This document shows positions 16,689 through 24,514 of a stretch of DNA of 64,000 nucleotides, piece by piece. The DNA is from JBBQLG01 sp038327655 (GTDB lineage Bacteria > Bacteroidota > Bacteroidia > Cytophagales > Spirosomataceae): the NCBI GenBank assembly GCA_038327655.1, contig JBBQLG010000011.1, positions 1 to 64,000 on the forward strand, in the 5' to 3' direction. The notes beneath the pieces are model-generated. The model searched no databases. It saw only the letters and a list, made by a program, of their open reading frames with translations, and was not told the origin of the DNA. Every line of letters starts with the position of its first letter. Within the stretch, counting starts at the first letter, position 1. Both the position numbers and the translations under genes were made by a program.

Positions 16689-18038
16689 TTATTCGACGGC
16701 ACCCACGGATGGTGGTGCGCCCCGGCGGGCATCATAGAAATCGCTGGTCAGGTGAGCGTTGACCATGCCAACTCTTTTGATGGGCGCATTATCCAGCAGG
16801 CGAAAATTGACCAAATCGGCCAAACCAGCCGCCGACGCCGTACTAAAATAACGGTTGTTAACGTACAGGCTGGGTCGTGTTTCGCTTTGCTGACTATAAA
16901 TCCCATCGTTGTGCGGATCACTTGGCTGGTCGAACGAGAGGTTATTGAAAACCTGTAACGTTCCTCCGTACAGGTTGTATAGATCGAGCACCACCCCCAC
17001 ATATTCCCGGCTCGTGTTCAGGTGACCCGCCGTGTTGTTAAATACCTTGGCGTTGCAATAAGTACTCACGCCGGGGATCAGGTTAGCGGCAAAACTCTGC
17101 AGTTCGATCGCGCTGTATTTGCGGCTGTTCCAAACAATATTGTCGTACAGGAGCACCTCTTTGGGCGTGGTTCCCTGCGAGAACGGCCAGAAACGAACCA
17201 TGTTTCCCTGATGATTCGTGCACTTGTTGTGGTGTACGCTGCCGTTGCCCTTTATGAGAAAAATACCGTTGTGGTTGTTGTTGGTCGTGTTAACGTTATC
17301 GACTACGTTGTGGTGTACATTGATGTTTTCGACGTTGCCGAAATACAGCACGGTCCCCACATCGGGACTATTTTTGAACGTGCAGTAGCCCACCTCCGGA
17401 TTCCGCATAAACCCGTTGTTTACCAGCAGCGGTGCCTTCGTTAAATCTCCGTTGAACTGTACACTGCCCGCATGGTCGAAATCGCAGTTCAACAGTTTAA
17501 AATCGGTGAATGCAGTAGCATCCGTCCGGTCATACCTGGTTTTGTTATCGCAGAAAATGGAATAATCGGCAACATTCCGGAACCGGATGCCCTGTAGGGT
17601 GAGCGCACGGGGCAAACTGCCCGATATGGTGACGGCCCGGTACCAGTTATCGCGAATAAGCAGGTTCTTAGCTTTCGCCCCGCCATCGACCGTCAGGTAA
17701 GCGATGTTCCGGAGCGAGATGCCATCGCCCCCGCCGGCAATCTCAACCAGCCCGTTGGCTACAATCTGTATGGGGTATCCCGGTCGGCCAATCAGGTTGG
17801 TGAAGGTCATGCCACTGTATGTGCCCGGCGTAATGGCCACGACTTCACCGGGTTTGATGTTCAGCGTTTTACCATCGACCAGCAGATTACCGCGTCCGGT
17901 GCCAACAGTTCGGGTAACGGGCAGTGCAGGGGCCGATTCCCGCGCGTTTCTTGAGGTAACCGGCTCAGGTGCCTGTTGTAGTTCGCAACCTGCCAAACTA
18001 AAAACAACCGTCAGAAGGAGGAGTAAACGTGTTACCAT
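16689..18038 (-). CDS. Right-handed parallel beta-helix lipoprotein
   Basis: 449 residues. The start is the ATG at 18038 (MVTRLLLLL); a TTG five codons upstream is less likely. A lipoprotein signal with the lipobox LAGC puts the Cys at about residue 19, so it should be anchored in the outer or inner membrane. After a short Pro/Ser-rich linker come 'INIKPGEVVAITPGTYSG...' and many rungs of the type ISLRNIAYLTVDGG and INVHHNVVDNVNTTNN, typical of parallel beta-helix (PL6/NosD-like) proteins. Polysaccharide lyase or binding activity is plausible; no catalytic residues can be assigned. It has its own terminator. Confidence 0.78.
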   Translation of the reverse strand: MVTRLLLLLTVVFSLAGCELQQAPEPVTSRNARESAPALPVTRTVGTGRGNLLVDGKTLNIKPGEVVAITPGTYSGMTFTNLIGRPGYPIQIVANGLVEIAGGGDGISLRNIAYLTVDGGAKAKNLLIRDNWYRAVTISGSLPRALTLQGIRFRNVADYSIFCDNKTRYDRTDATAFTDFKLLNCDFDHAGSVQFNGDLTKAPLLVNNGFMRNPEVGYCTFKNSPDVGTVLYFGNVENINVHHNVVDNVNTTNNNHNGIFLIKGNGSVHHNKCTNHQGNMVRFWPFSQGTTPKEVLLYDNIVWNSRKYSAIELQSFAANLIPGVSTYCNAKVFNNTAGHLNTSREYVGVVLDLYNLYGGTLQVFNNLSFDQPSDPHNDGIYSQQSETRPSLYVNNRYFSTASAAGLADLVNFRLLDNAPIKRVGMVNAHLTSDFYDARRGAPPSVGAVE

Positions 18039-18307
18039 AGCTGTATGAATCAATTAAAACGACTATTTTTGTTTACAATAAACACTAATCATAAATACAG
18101 TCGTAATATTATTAATAAATTCGATACAACTATAATTAATTATTTACTTTTTTTCGATGAAGTGAACAAAATAGCCGATGAACGGTAGATACCTACCGCC
18201 AATCACAACAAAACATACACGTTGGGAGTCAAACCCGAGGGCCGCGTGATGATACAGACCGACAGTTATATCAGGTGGCTGAGGAGAAAAACAGCAAAAT
18301 ATGCGGT

Positions 18308-18724
18308 TCAGAGTGGCGCAGCAGGCAGCGGTTTGGGGCGGGCGAAAACAAACGCCTTTGTAACGACGTAACTGTAGAAGACGAAGACGGCAGTACCGAT
18401 CAGCACACGAATCAGCCAGTAGTTCGACATACCAAGGCTAACCATGAGCCACACCCCAGCTGTGTTCAGGGCGGTGTTGCCTGCGGCTACCGCTGCATAG
18501 CGGATAAACTGAGTGGCAGTCTGGGTGGTACGGTTATCGCGGAAGACCCAAAATTTATTCAGGTAAAAGCCGATGATGATACTAACGACGGAACCGATAA
18601 GCGTGGCCACAATCAGGCTGGTCAGCGCGGCAGTAGTTAGGTAATGGCCGATCAGAAAGTCGATCAGCGTAGCCAGCAGGGAGGTGCGGGCAAAGCGAAA
18701 AAACTGGGTCAGTTTCGATTTCAC
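18308..18724 (-). CDS. GtrA-like membrane protein
   Basis: 138 residues from a GTG at 18724 (VKSKLTQFFRFARTSLLATL). Four membrane helices, the motif FRFARTSLLATLIDFLI and the FYLNKFWVFRDN signature of GtrA proteins are clear. GtrA-type proteins are thought to flip or help transfer lipid-linked sugars in the modification of surface polysaccharides. The open frame extends upstream to 19213, but that part is antisense to the hydrolase gene and has no family similarity. The GTG is the first start that gives the usual short N-terminus; a TTG or GTG slightly upstream cannot be excluded. Confidence 0.82.
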   Translation of the reverse strand: MKSKLTQFFRFARTSLLATLIDFLIGHYLTTAALTSLIVATLIGSVVSIIIGFYLNKFWVFRDNRTTQTATQFIRYAAVAAGNTALNTAGVWLMVSLGMSNYWLIRVLIGTAVFVFYSYVVTKAFVFARPKPLPAAPL

Positions 18725-18832
18725 AACGTCGGGCGGCACGCAGGGCAACCGACTACGCAATAAACCGAACAGCACTTTTGTTCCGTATTCTTCGTATAAT
18801 TTAACAAGTAAAGCACATAATACTACTTCGCG

Positions 18833-19714
18833 ATGATGGAGCGTTTCATCACCACCAATGGCATACGATTGTACGTTGTCGAAGCCGGGCCGGACGACGG
18901 TCCATTGGTCATTTTGCTGCACGGCTTCCCGGAATTCTGGTACGGCTGGCGGCATCAGATCGACGCGCTGGCTGCGGCCGGTTTTCGGGTGTGGGTACCC
19001 GATCAGCGCGGCTACAACCGGAGCGACAAACCAACGGGCGTTGCGGCCTACGCCATCGACCAGCTCACTGCCGACATCGTGGGCCTGATCGACGCGGCCG
19101 GGGTAGCGCGGGCCACCGTGGTCGGGCACGACTGGGGCGGTGGCGTAGCCTGGTGGCTCGCCATGACCTATCCCGATCGGCTGAACCGATGCATTTTTCT
19201 GAATATGCCGCACCCCGCCGTTATGCTCCGGACGTTAAAGCACAATCCGCGTCAGTTGGTACGAAGCTGGTACGCCGGTTTTTTTCAGTTACCCATTCTG
19301 CCGGAGTGGCTGGCCCAACGGGGCAACTGGTGGTTAGCGACGCAAGCGCTGGTGAGCACCAGTCGGCGCGGCACGTTTTCGGACACCGACCTGACCCAGT
19401 ACCGGCAGGCATGGGCACAACCCGGTCCCGATGGAGCACCCGCCTACCGCAGCATGATTCACTGGTACCGGGCCTTTGCGCGGCATCGCCCGCCCCTGCC
19501 CCCTACCGTCCGCATTAAGGTACCTGTGCTGCTGATCTGGGGGCGGCAGGATTCGTTTTTGCTGCCCGAACTGGCGCAGGCCAGCCTCGATTTATGCGAC
19601 AGCGGCCAGCTCGTCTACATCGACGAGGCCACACACTGGGTACAGCAGGAAGCCGCCGACCGGGTGAACGGGTTAATCATTGGTACGATGCAGGCAGACC
19701 ATCATGGCGTATAA
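18833..19714 (+). CDS. Alpha/beta hydrolase, epoxide hydrolase-like
   Basis: 293 residues. The oxyanion motif HGFPEFWYGWR (about 30-40) and nucleophile Asp100 in VVGHDWGGG are diagnostic for the epoxide hydrolase/haloalkane dehalogenase branch, where Asp replaces Ser. A cap region follows (about 130-210), then an acidic residue near LLIWGRQDSFL and the late His in EATHWVQQE. There is no signal peptide, so it is cytoplasmic. The start is one of two adjacent ATGs. It is divergent from the GtrA gene (about 108 bp). Substrate unknown. Confidence 0.87.
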   Translation: MMERFITTNGIRLYVVEAGPDDGPLVILLHGFPEFWYGWRHQIDALAAAGFRVWVPDQRGYNRSDKPTGVAAYAIDQLTADIVGLIDAAGVARATVVGHDWGGGVAWWLAMTYPDRLNRCIFLNMPHPAVMLRTLKHNPRQLVRSWYAGFFQLPILPEWLAQRGNWWLATQALVSTSRRGTFSDTDLTQYRQAWAQPGPDGAPAYRSMIHWYRAFARHRPPLPPTVRIKVPVLLIWGRQDSFLLPELAQASLDLCDSGQLVYIDEATHWVQQEAADRVNGLIIGTMQADHHGV

Positions 19715-19735
19715 ATCGGGCAGACAGGCTGTTGG

Positions 19736-20311
19736 CTACCGCATCAATTTCTGCTCGACCCGGCGATCCGGCACAAACCAGATCAGGGCAACTAACGCGT
19801 ACAGCGCGAGGCTAATCCAGGCATTCAGGAAACTAATGCCAATGGCCACGGTATAAATAACAGGCGATATTTTCTCTTTCCAGTTCTGACCGAGCGTTTT
19901 GGCCATATCCGAGTTTTTGCCATGCAGCCGAATGAGCGACCGCGACAGGATGCGCCACGCGACAGCCGCCATCAGGAGCACAACGCCGTACAGGGCCATG
20001 GGCCAGGCCGTAAAGTGATTCTCGCCCATCCAGCCGGTGGCGAACGGAAACAGCGAGAGCCAGAACAGCAGGTGCAGGTTAGCCCACAGGATCTTACCGT
20101 CGACCGTATCGACCACCTGCCAGAGATGATGGTGATTGTTCCAGTAAATGCCCACGTAGATGTAACTGAGTACGTAGCTGATAAACACCGGAATCAGGGG
20201 AATCAGGGCTTCCGGGGTGTTGCCGTGCGGTATTTTCATTTCCAGCACCATAATGGTGATGATGATGGCAATAACGCCATCACTGAAGGCTTCCAGTCGG
20301 TTTTTCTTCAT
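19736..20311 (-). CDS. TMEM175/DUF1211-type potassium channel-like membrane protein
   Basis: 191 residues. The first helix carries the hallmark RLEAFSDGVIAIIITIMVLE (R-x3-FSDGV), which lines the pore of TMEM175 channels. Further helices follow, with Trp/His-rich segments (NNHHHLWQ) and the LFWLSLFPFATGWMGEN segment after about residue 85. Bacterial members have one six-helix unit per chain and assemble as tetramers. Function in this organism is inferred only from the family. It is convergent with the hydrolase gene. Confidence 0.87.
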   Translation of the reverse strand: MKKNRLEAFSDGVIAIIITIMVLEMKIPHGNTPEALIPLIPVFISYVLSYIYVGIYWNNHHHLWQVVDTVDGKILWANLHLLFWLSLFPFATGWMGENHFTAWPMALYGVVLLMAAVAWRILSRSLIRLHGKNSDMAKTLGQNWKEKISPVIYTVAIGISFLNAWISLALYALVALIWFVPDRRVEQKLMR

Positions 20312-20432
20312 AAAATCAAGGTAATATATCGTCGCAAACTACGCAATTTTACCGCCGGGTATACTCCTGCTCACCACCCCGTTCCAGTAGCTGCGTCACC
20401 GGCGATTGGACCCAACCAAATAGCGTTACCGC

Positions 20433-21089
20433 ATGGCTTTTGTTCCCTATCACCCCACGTTTATACCCTCCGAAGCGGACCTGGCCACCCGAAGCCGTGA
20501 TTACTACACGTTTATGAACACCCGGCGTACCATACGCGATTTTTCGGATCGACCTGTTCCCCGTGAAGTGATCGAAAACCTGGTGATGACAGCGTCGACG
20601 GCTCCGTCGGGAGCCAATAAACAACCGTGGACATTCTGCGTTGTGGGTGACCCGGACCTGAAACGCCGGATTCGGGAAGCCGCCGAAGCCGAAGAATACC
20701 GGAGTTATACATCCCGGATGTCAGCCGAATGGCTCGAAGACCTGGCCCCGCTGGGCACCGACTGGCAGAAACCGTTTCTGGAAACGGCACCCTGGCTGAT
20801 CATCGTTTTCCGGCGCATCTACGAGACGACGGGCGACCAGAAACGGCCGAACTATTACGTGATGGAATCAGTCGGTCTGGCGGGTGGATTTCTGCTGGCA
20901 GCCATTCACCAGGCGGGGTTGGTGGCCCTGACCCATACGCCCAGCCCAATGGACTTTCTGACTAAACTGCTGAATCGTCCGGCCAACGAAAAACCGTTTT
21001 TGCTGGTGCCCGTTGGCTACCCCGCCGGGGCCGTGCAGGTGCCGGATATCCAGCGTAAAGCTCCGCAGGATGTAGTGGTCTGGTTTTGA
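20433..21089 (+). CDS. Nitroreductase-fold flavoprotein resembling iodotyrosine deiodinase
   Basis: 218 residues. It is an FMN-binding nitroreductase fold: RRTIRDFSDRPVP near residue 31 and TASTAPSGANKQPW near 54-66. Glu88, Tyr92 and Lys113 reproduce the substrate-clamping Glu-x3-Tyr-x20-Lys of iodotyrosine deiodinase (human E157/Y161/K182, spacings 4 and 21). Reductive dehalogenation of halotyrosines, or reduction of a similar zwitterionic aromatic, is therefore more likely than general nitro reduction. No signal or membrane anchor is present. Monocistronic, cytoplasmic. Confidence 0.82.
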   Translation: MAFVPYHPTFIPSEADLATRSRDYYTFMNTRRTIRDFSDRPVPREVIENLVMTASTAPSGANKQPWTFCVVGDPDLKRRIREAAEAEEYRSYTSRMSAEWLEDLAPLGTDWQKPFLETAPWLIIVFRRIYETTGDQKRPNYYVMESVGLAGGFLLAAIHQAGLVALTHTPSPMDFLTKLLNRPANEKPFLLVPVGYPAGAVQVPDIQRKAPQDVVVWF

Positions 21090-21205
21090 CGGAAATCGGG
21101 TTACCAATGCTCCGGCTGGTTTCGCCCAACAGGACCGTTTAATAAATGTTTTATTAGCATTTGAGTGTTCTGCTTAGACTTGCGGCCTAACTAAACCTCG
21201 ATTGT

Positions 21206-21442
21206 ATGAATTTCCTTTTCTCGATTATCTTAGGTGGCGTGGCTGGTTACATTGCCAGTCGGATTATGGGTTCGCACAATAGTGCCCTCATCAACATCAT
21301 TCTGGGCATCGTCGGCGGTCTGGTCGGTGGATTTGTCGCCCGGCAACTGGGCAACAAAAGTGAAAACGACGGCCTCGTCATGAACCTGCTGATCTCCGTT
21401 GTTGGTGCCATCATTCTGATCTTTGTCGGCCGACTCTTTTAG
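21206..21442 (+). CDS. GlsB/YeaQ/YmgE-family small membrane protein
   Basis: 78 residues with three hydrophobic segments and glycine-rich motifs: GGVAGYIASRIMG, ILGIVGGLVGGFVARQLG, and a last helix SVVGAIILIFVGRLF. This is the 'transglycosylase-associated' family, often induced by general stress. A close relative with the same plan lies at 60146. It has its own promoter region and terminator, so it is a single-gene unit. Confidence 0.9.
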   Translation: MNFLFSIILGGVAGYIASRIMGSHNSALINIILGIVGGLVGGFVARQLGNKSENDGLVMNLLISVVGAIILIFVGRLF

Positions 21443-21464
21443 GGTTTGTGTTTATCCGCCACTC

Positions 21465-21495
21465 AAGCCCCGGCCAGTCAGGTCGGGGCTTTTTT
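21465..21495 (+). terminator. Rho-independent terminator after the GlsB-like gene
   Basis: 11-bp stem AAGCCCCGGCC (21465-21475) with GGTCGGGGCTT (21481-21491), including one G-T pair, a 5-nt loop and a run of T after it. Confidence 0.88.
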
Positions 21496-21600
21496 AATGT
21501 TTACAGAACCGGGCCATTGACTCCACGGCACTTTTCTGTTAAAGAAACGTAAACGATCCGAGGCCCCTACAAACAGGCCTGTTTCGGTCGTTACAGGTTC

Positions 21601-22329
21601 ATGAAACAAGTCTCCCTGTTCGTACTGGCCCTTTTCAATCTTACGCCAATCAGTCTTTCGCAGGCCAAAAACCCGGCCCTGCACCCGCCATCCGCCCATA
21701 CCGATTCCACTCCGGTGATGGTTTTATCCGCCCTGTTTTTGATTGATTCCCTGTCATCCACCGCATTACCCCCGAACCGATTCTGCGCGGCTCCCCTGCC
21801 AACAAGTGCAGACACGCAGCGGGTAACGGTCCGGCAACAGGCGCGGATACACGAAATTGTGCCGCGCCGGGCCACCATCCGTTCGTTGATACTACCGGGC
21901 TTAGGACAAGTCTACAACCGGCAGTATTGGAAAGTACCCGTGATCTACGCCGGTTTCGGAATAGCTGTCTATTTCTTCACTACAAATCAGAATTTATACA
22001 CCCGGTACATTACCGGTTACCGCGAGGCTTACCGGTCCCCGGCAATTAACCCGCTCTTTGGGATGAAAACGGCCGTTGTTCTGGGGGCAGTCAGGACTGT
22101 CGACTACCTGAAACGCGCGACCGACTACTACGGCCGACAACGCGACTTAACCGTTATACTCACCGTTGCCGGATGGCTGCTCAACGCCGTAGAAGCCAAC
22201 GTAGCCGCGCATCTGAAGACATTCGATATCTCCGAAGACTTGTCGATGCAGGTTAAACCGGGCCTATTGTCGCTGTCGGAAATAGGCCTGGCACCGGGCG
22301 TTCGGGTAATATTTGTCGTCAACCGGTGA
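21601..22329 (+). CDS. DUF5683 family secreted/membrane protein
   Basis: 242 residues. A signal peptide (MKQVSLFVLALFNLTPISLSQA) is followed by a ~70-residue variable region. The family core is then seen: RATIRSLILPGLGQVYNRQYWKVPVIYAGFG, a membrane segment, NLYTRYITGYREAYR, a DYLKRATDYYGRQRDLTVI segment, and the last membrane helix with GWLLNAVEANVAAHLK. The family is common in Bacteroidota and has no established biochemical role. Confidence 0.82.
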   Translation: MKQVSLFVLALFNLTPISLSQAKNPALHPPSAHTDSTPVMVLSALFLIDSLSSTALPPNRFCAAPLPTSADTQRVTVRQQARIHEIVPRRATIRSLILPGLGQVYNRQYWKVPVIYAGFGIAVYFFTTNQNLYTRYITGYREAYRSPAINPLFGMKTAVVLGAVRTVDYLKRATDYYGRQRDLTVILTVAGWLLNAVEANVAAHLKTFDISEDLSMQVKPGLLSLSEIGLAPGVRVIFVVNR

Positions 22330-22444
22330 GCCGGTCGCTGTTTCGCCTGCTCCTTTTGCCGGAGCGTCCGGGGCACAGATCGGCGGCTCCGCCCGTTAGA
22401 TACCGGTGCGTTTACGCTTTAGCCATAAACCCAACACGCCTACC

Positions 22445-23086
22445 ATGAAAAAGAACCTTCTTTACGCGGCCCTCGTCCTGACCGGCCTGTTCCTGAACCT
22501 GACCATCCGGTCAATGGCCGACGGCTGGGTGAGTATTTTCGATGGCAAAACACTGAACGGCTGGAAAGCCGCCGAAAACCCGGGTACATTCAGTGTACAG
22601 GATGGGGCGATTGTCGTGTTCGGACCACGGGCGCACCTGTTCTACGAAGGACCCGTGAACAACCATGTCTTTAAAAATTTCGAGTGGAAAGCGCAGGTCA
22701 AAACCATGCCCGGTGCCAACTCCGGTATGTTTATTCACACCGAGTACCAGCCCACCGACTGGCCCGCAAAAGGGTACGAGATTCAGGTAAACCAGACCCA
22801 CACCGACTGGCGCAAAACGGGTAGCGTGTATGGTTTGCAGGACGTGAGAGAGGTATTCGTGAAGGACGATGAGTGGTACACGGAACACATCATTGTGCAG
22901 GGCAAACGGATAATCGTGAAGGTCAACGACAAAATCATTAACGATTATACCGAACCCGACAGCCTTAGCCGGGCCGGTACGGCAACGCAGCACCGGCTCA
23001 GCAGCGGCACGGTGGCGTTACAGGGGCACGACCCCAAAAGCAAGGTATTCTACAAAGATATTATGGTAAAGGTATTGCCCGATTAG
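22445..23086 (+). CDS. DUF1080 (3-keto-disaccharide hydrolase family) secreted protein
   Basis: 213 residues, start ATG at 22445. A signal peptide ends near residue 24, followed by the family signature WVSIFDGKTLNGWKA, then FEWKAQVKTMPGANSGMFIHTEY and WPAKGYEIQVNQTHTD. PF06439 members have a concanavalin-like fold, and some cleave 3-keto-glycosides made by GMC-type dehydrogenases. It stands alone here, but the two GMC/subunit-3 pairs in this window could feed it. Confidence 0.87.
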   Translation: MKKNLLYAALVLTGLFLNLTIRSMADGWVSIFDGKTLNGWKAAENPGTFSVQDGAIVVFGPRAHLFYEGPVNNHVFKNFEWKAQVKTMPGANSGMFIHTEYQPTDWPAKGYEIQVNQTHTDWRKTGSVYGLQDVREVFVKDDEWYTEHIIVQGKRIIVKVNDKIINDYTEPDSLSRAGTATQHRLSSGTVALQGHDPKSKVFYKDIMVKVLPD

Positions 23087-23234
23087 CGACGCAGCAACTG
23101 TTATTTCGGTTTACCCGTCGTAGGTTGTGTACAACTTTTCGTTTCTTTGTCATGTTGCTACTGTATCTTTTTGCGCCAGTATTAGTCGGCCAGGAGCAAT
23201 ACATAAGCAGGCAATTTACCTAAATAACCAGCAA

Positions 23235-23390
23235 ATGGCAACGATCACAAAACGTCCCCGAAGCGTTGCGAAGCGGATGCTTGAAGACAAACAAGAGATT
23301 CAGGAATTTTTGAAAACGAAAGATGAATCCAAAAAGCCCGAAGGTGTCAAATTTGTCGGACTTATCCCCCTATCCGCTTGTAAGGACTGA
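23235..23390 (+). CDS. Small unknown protein overlapping the next gene
   Basis: 51 residues from the ATG at 23235 (MATITKRPRSVAKRMLEDK). It is basic at the N-terminus, then has an acidic/lysine-rich helix (QEIQEFLKTKDESKKPEG) and ends VGLIPLSACKD. I do not recognise a named family. Its 3' end overlaps the 166-residue gene by 68 nt in another frame (+1), so the two are either coupled genes or, less likely, one protein joined by a frameshift at the A run near 23331. The short-regulator-before-larger-gene layout resembles a two-gene accessory module. Confidence 0.5.
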   Translation: MATITKRPRSVAKRMLEDKQEIQEFLKTKDESKKPEGVKFVGLIPLSACKD

Positions 23391-23823
23391 GCGCGGAGAG
23401 GACGTTATTTACACATTCACGACGGACAATAGAATCGATTATGAGATCGTATTCAAATCCGACAGCGACTATTTCCCAGTCGACGATCCAATAGCTCCCC
23501 TAACCTTCTCATTCATCCTGACGCGTGTAAATGAGAAGGCAGGCGGTAATGATCCCAAAATCAAACTCACTGTAATTTACGCCCTGCGAGCAGTTTTCGA
23601 CACCAACCCCCAGTTCATTATCACTTACCAATGCAGCACAGAAAGCCGTCAGGAGCGGGCGAGAGCCGTTTATTTCCAAAAATGGTTTAATGAGTGCGGA
23701 GATACCTACTGCCGAATTGATTATGCTGATTCCGGCGTATACGCCACCGCTATCTACAAGAACGACCATCCGATGGAGAATGGAATTAAAGCGGCTTTTT
23801 CCACTATTTTCCAGGATAAGTAA
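23323..23823 (+). CDS. Unknown cytoplasmic protein, DUF6169-like
   Basis: 166 residues with no signal peptide. The pattern VIYTFTTDNRIDYEIVF near the N-terminus, a middle IKLTVIYALRAVFDTNPQFIITYQCS, and late FQKWFNE...YATAIYKNDHP resemble the small DUF6169 proteins of Bacteroidota; I hold this match at moderate confidence. It overlaps the 51-residue gene upstream. Function unknown. The base composition is more AT-rich than the neighbours, compatible with an acquired accessory module. Confidence 0.55.
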   Translation: MNPKSPKVSNLSDLSPYPLVRTERGEDVIYTFTTDNRIDYEIVFKSDSDYFPVDDPIAPLTFSFILTRVNEKAGGNDPKIKLTVIYALRAVFDTNPQFIITYQCSTESRQERARAVYFQKWFNECGDTYCRIDYADSGVYATAIYKNDHPMENGIKAAFSTIFQDK

Positions 23824-23884
23824 TTCCCGTTCCAACGCAACATATTGCGAAGAGATTGCCGAAAGTACGCCCGGTTGACGCTCC

Positions 23885-24328
23885 TCAGGAAAACGTCAGG
23901 TTATTGATGGCAAACTTGACCAAATCCCTGGCCGAACCCAGTTCCAGTTTACTGACAATACTGGCCTTGTGATTGGCAACGGTTCGGTAACTGATGGCCA
24001 GCAAATCAGCAATGGGTTCGGTCTGGTATCCTTCGCCAATGAGCCGCAACACCCGGAGTTCCTGTTGACCCAACCGCTTGAGGAGCGTATGCGTATCGGC
24101 GTTGGCTACCCGTACACTCGTTATCCGGCTGCGCCGGTCGTCTTCGGCATTGAGCAGATCGCGGATCGCCCAGACGTTGATTTCACTGACGGAGCCAATG
24201 AGCGACTCAATTACTTTACTGAAATAAGTAGCGACCTGGGGGTGGCTCCCCTCGAAGCGCTGGTAGCCATCCAGCGATGTTTTCAGGGCACTAAGCGTCG
24301 CATTGTCGAGTTGTTTCAGTGCTTTCAT
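23885..24328 (-). CDS. LuxR-type helix-turn-helix regulator without receiver domain
   Basis: 147 residues from the ATG at 24328 (MKALKQLDNATLSALK); the open frame begins 30 codons earlier, but that part runs through the promoter. The C-terminal ~60 residues are a LuxR/GerE helix-turn-helix (LGQQELRVLRLIGEGYQTEPIADLLAISYRTVANHKASI). The N-terminal 80 residues are helical and unlike a receiver or PAS domain, so the input is unknown. A -7 element (TATTTTTG) lies upstream at 24394-24401. It is separated from the S9 peptidase gene by a terminator. Confidence 0.82.
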   Translation of the reverse strand: MKALKQLDNATLSALKTSLDGYQRFEGSHPQVATYFSKVIESLIGSVSEINVWAIRDLLNAEDDRRSRITSVRVANADTHTLLKRLGQQELRVLRLIGEGYQTEPIADLLAISYRTVANHKASIVSKLELGSARDLVKFAINNLTFS

Positions 24329-24393
24329 GGTGCGCGGTGGGCGTGTAGTTAATTTTGACTGATGAATAGCAGACACCCTGATTAATAGACTAC

Positions 24394-24401
24394 CAAAAAT
24401 A
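24394..24401 (-). promoter_or_regulatory. Putative Bacteroidota -7 element for the LuxR-type gene
   Basis: The minus strand reads TATTTTTG, a full match to TAnnTTTG, about 65 nt before the start codon. No clear -33 TTTG is seen at the ideal distance. Confidence 0.4.
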
Positions 24402-24444
24402 ATACCAGAATTACACATGGGTAACTTTTTGTAGGCTACTAAGC

Positions 24445-24494
24445 ACAGAACACACTCGAAGGCTGTAGGGACGCAGTCTCTGAGTGTGTTCTGT
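24445..24494 (-). terminator. Hairpin after the S9 peptidase gene
   Basis: Perfect 13-bp stem ACAGAACACACTC (24445-24457) with GAGTGTGTTCTGT (24482-24494) and a 24-nt loop. It lies 20 nt past the stop of the minus-strand peptidase gene. Confidence 0.65.
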
Positions 24495-24514
24495 TTACAA
24501 TCCCCTGTCTATAC

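Noticed and set aside
16548..16958. Plus-strand open frame covering the end of the beta-helix gene
   Set aside because: It starts in a hairpin region and overlaps the terminator and the beta-helix coding region; no recognisable domain.
18725..19213. Upstream extension of the GtrA open frame (301 residues in total)
   Set aside because: The extension is antisense to the hydrolase gene and unlike any GtrA N-terminus; the family length fits a start at 18724.
23087..23234. Longer start (23127) of the 51-residue gene
   Set aside because: The extra 36 residues are hydrophobic and low in similarity to the rest, and the ATG at 23235 gives a more plausible start.
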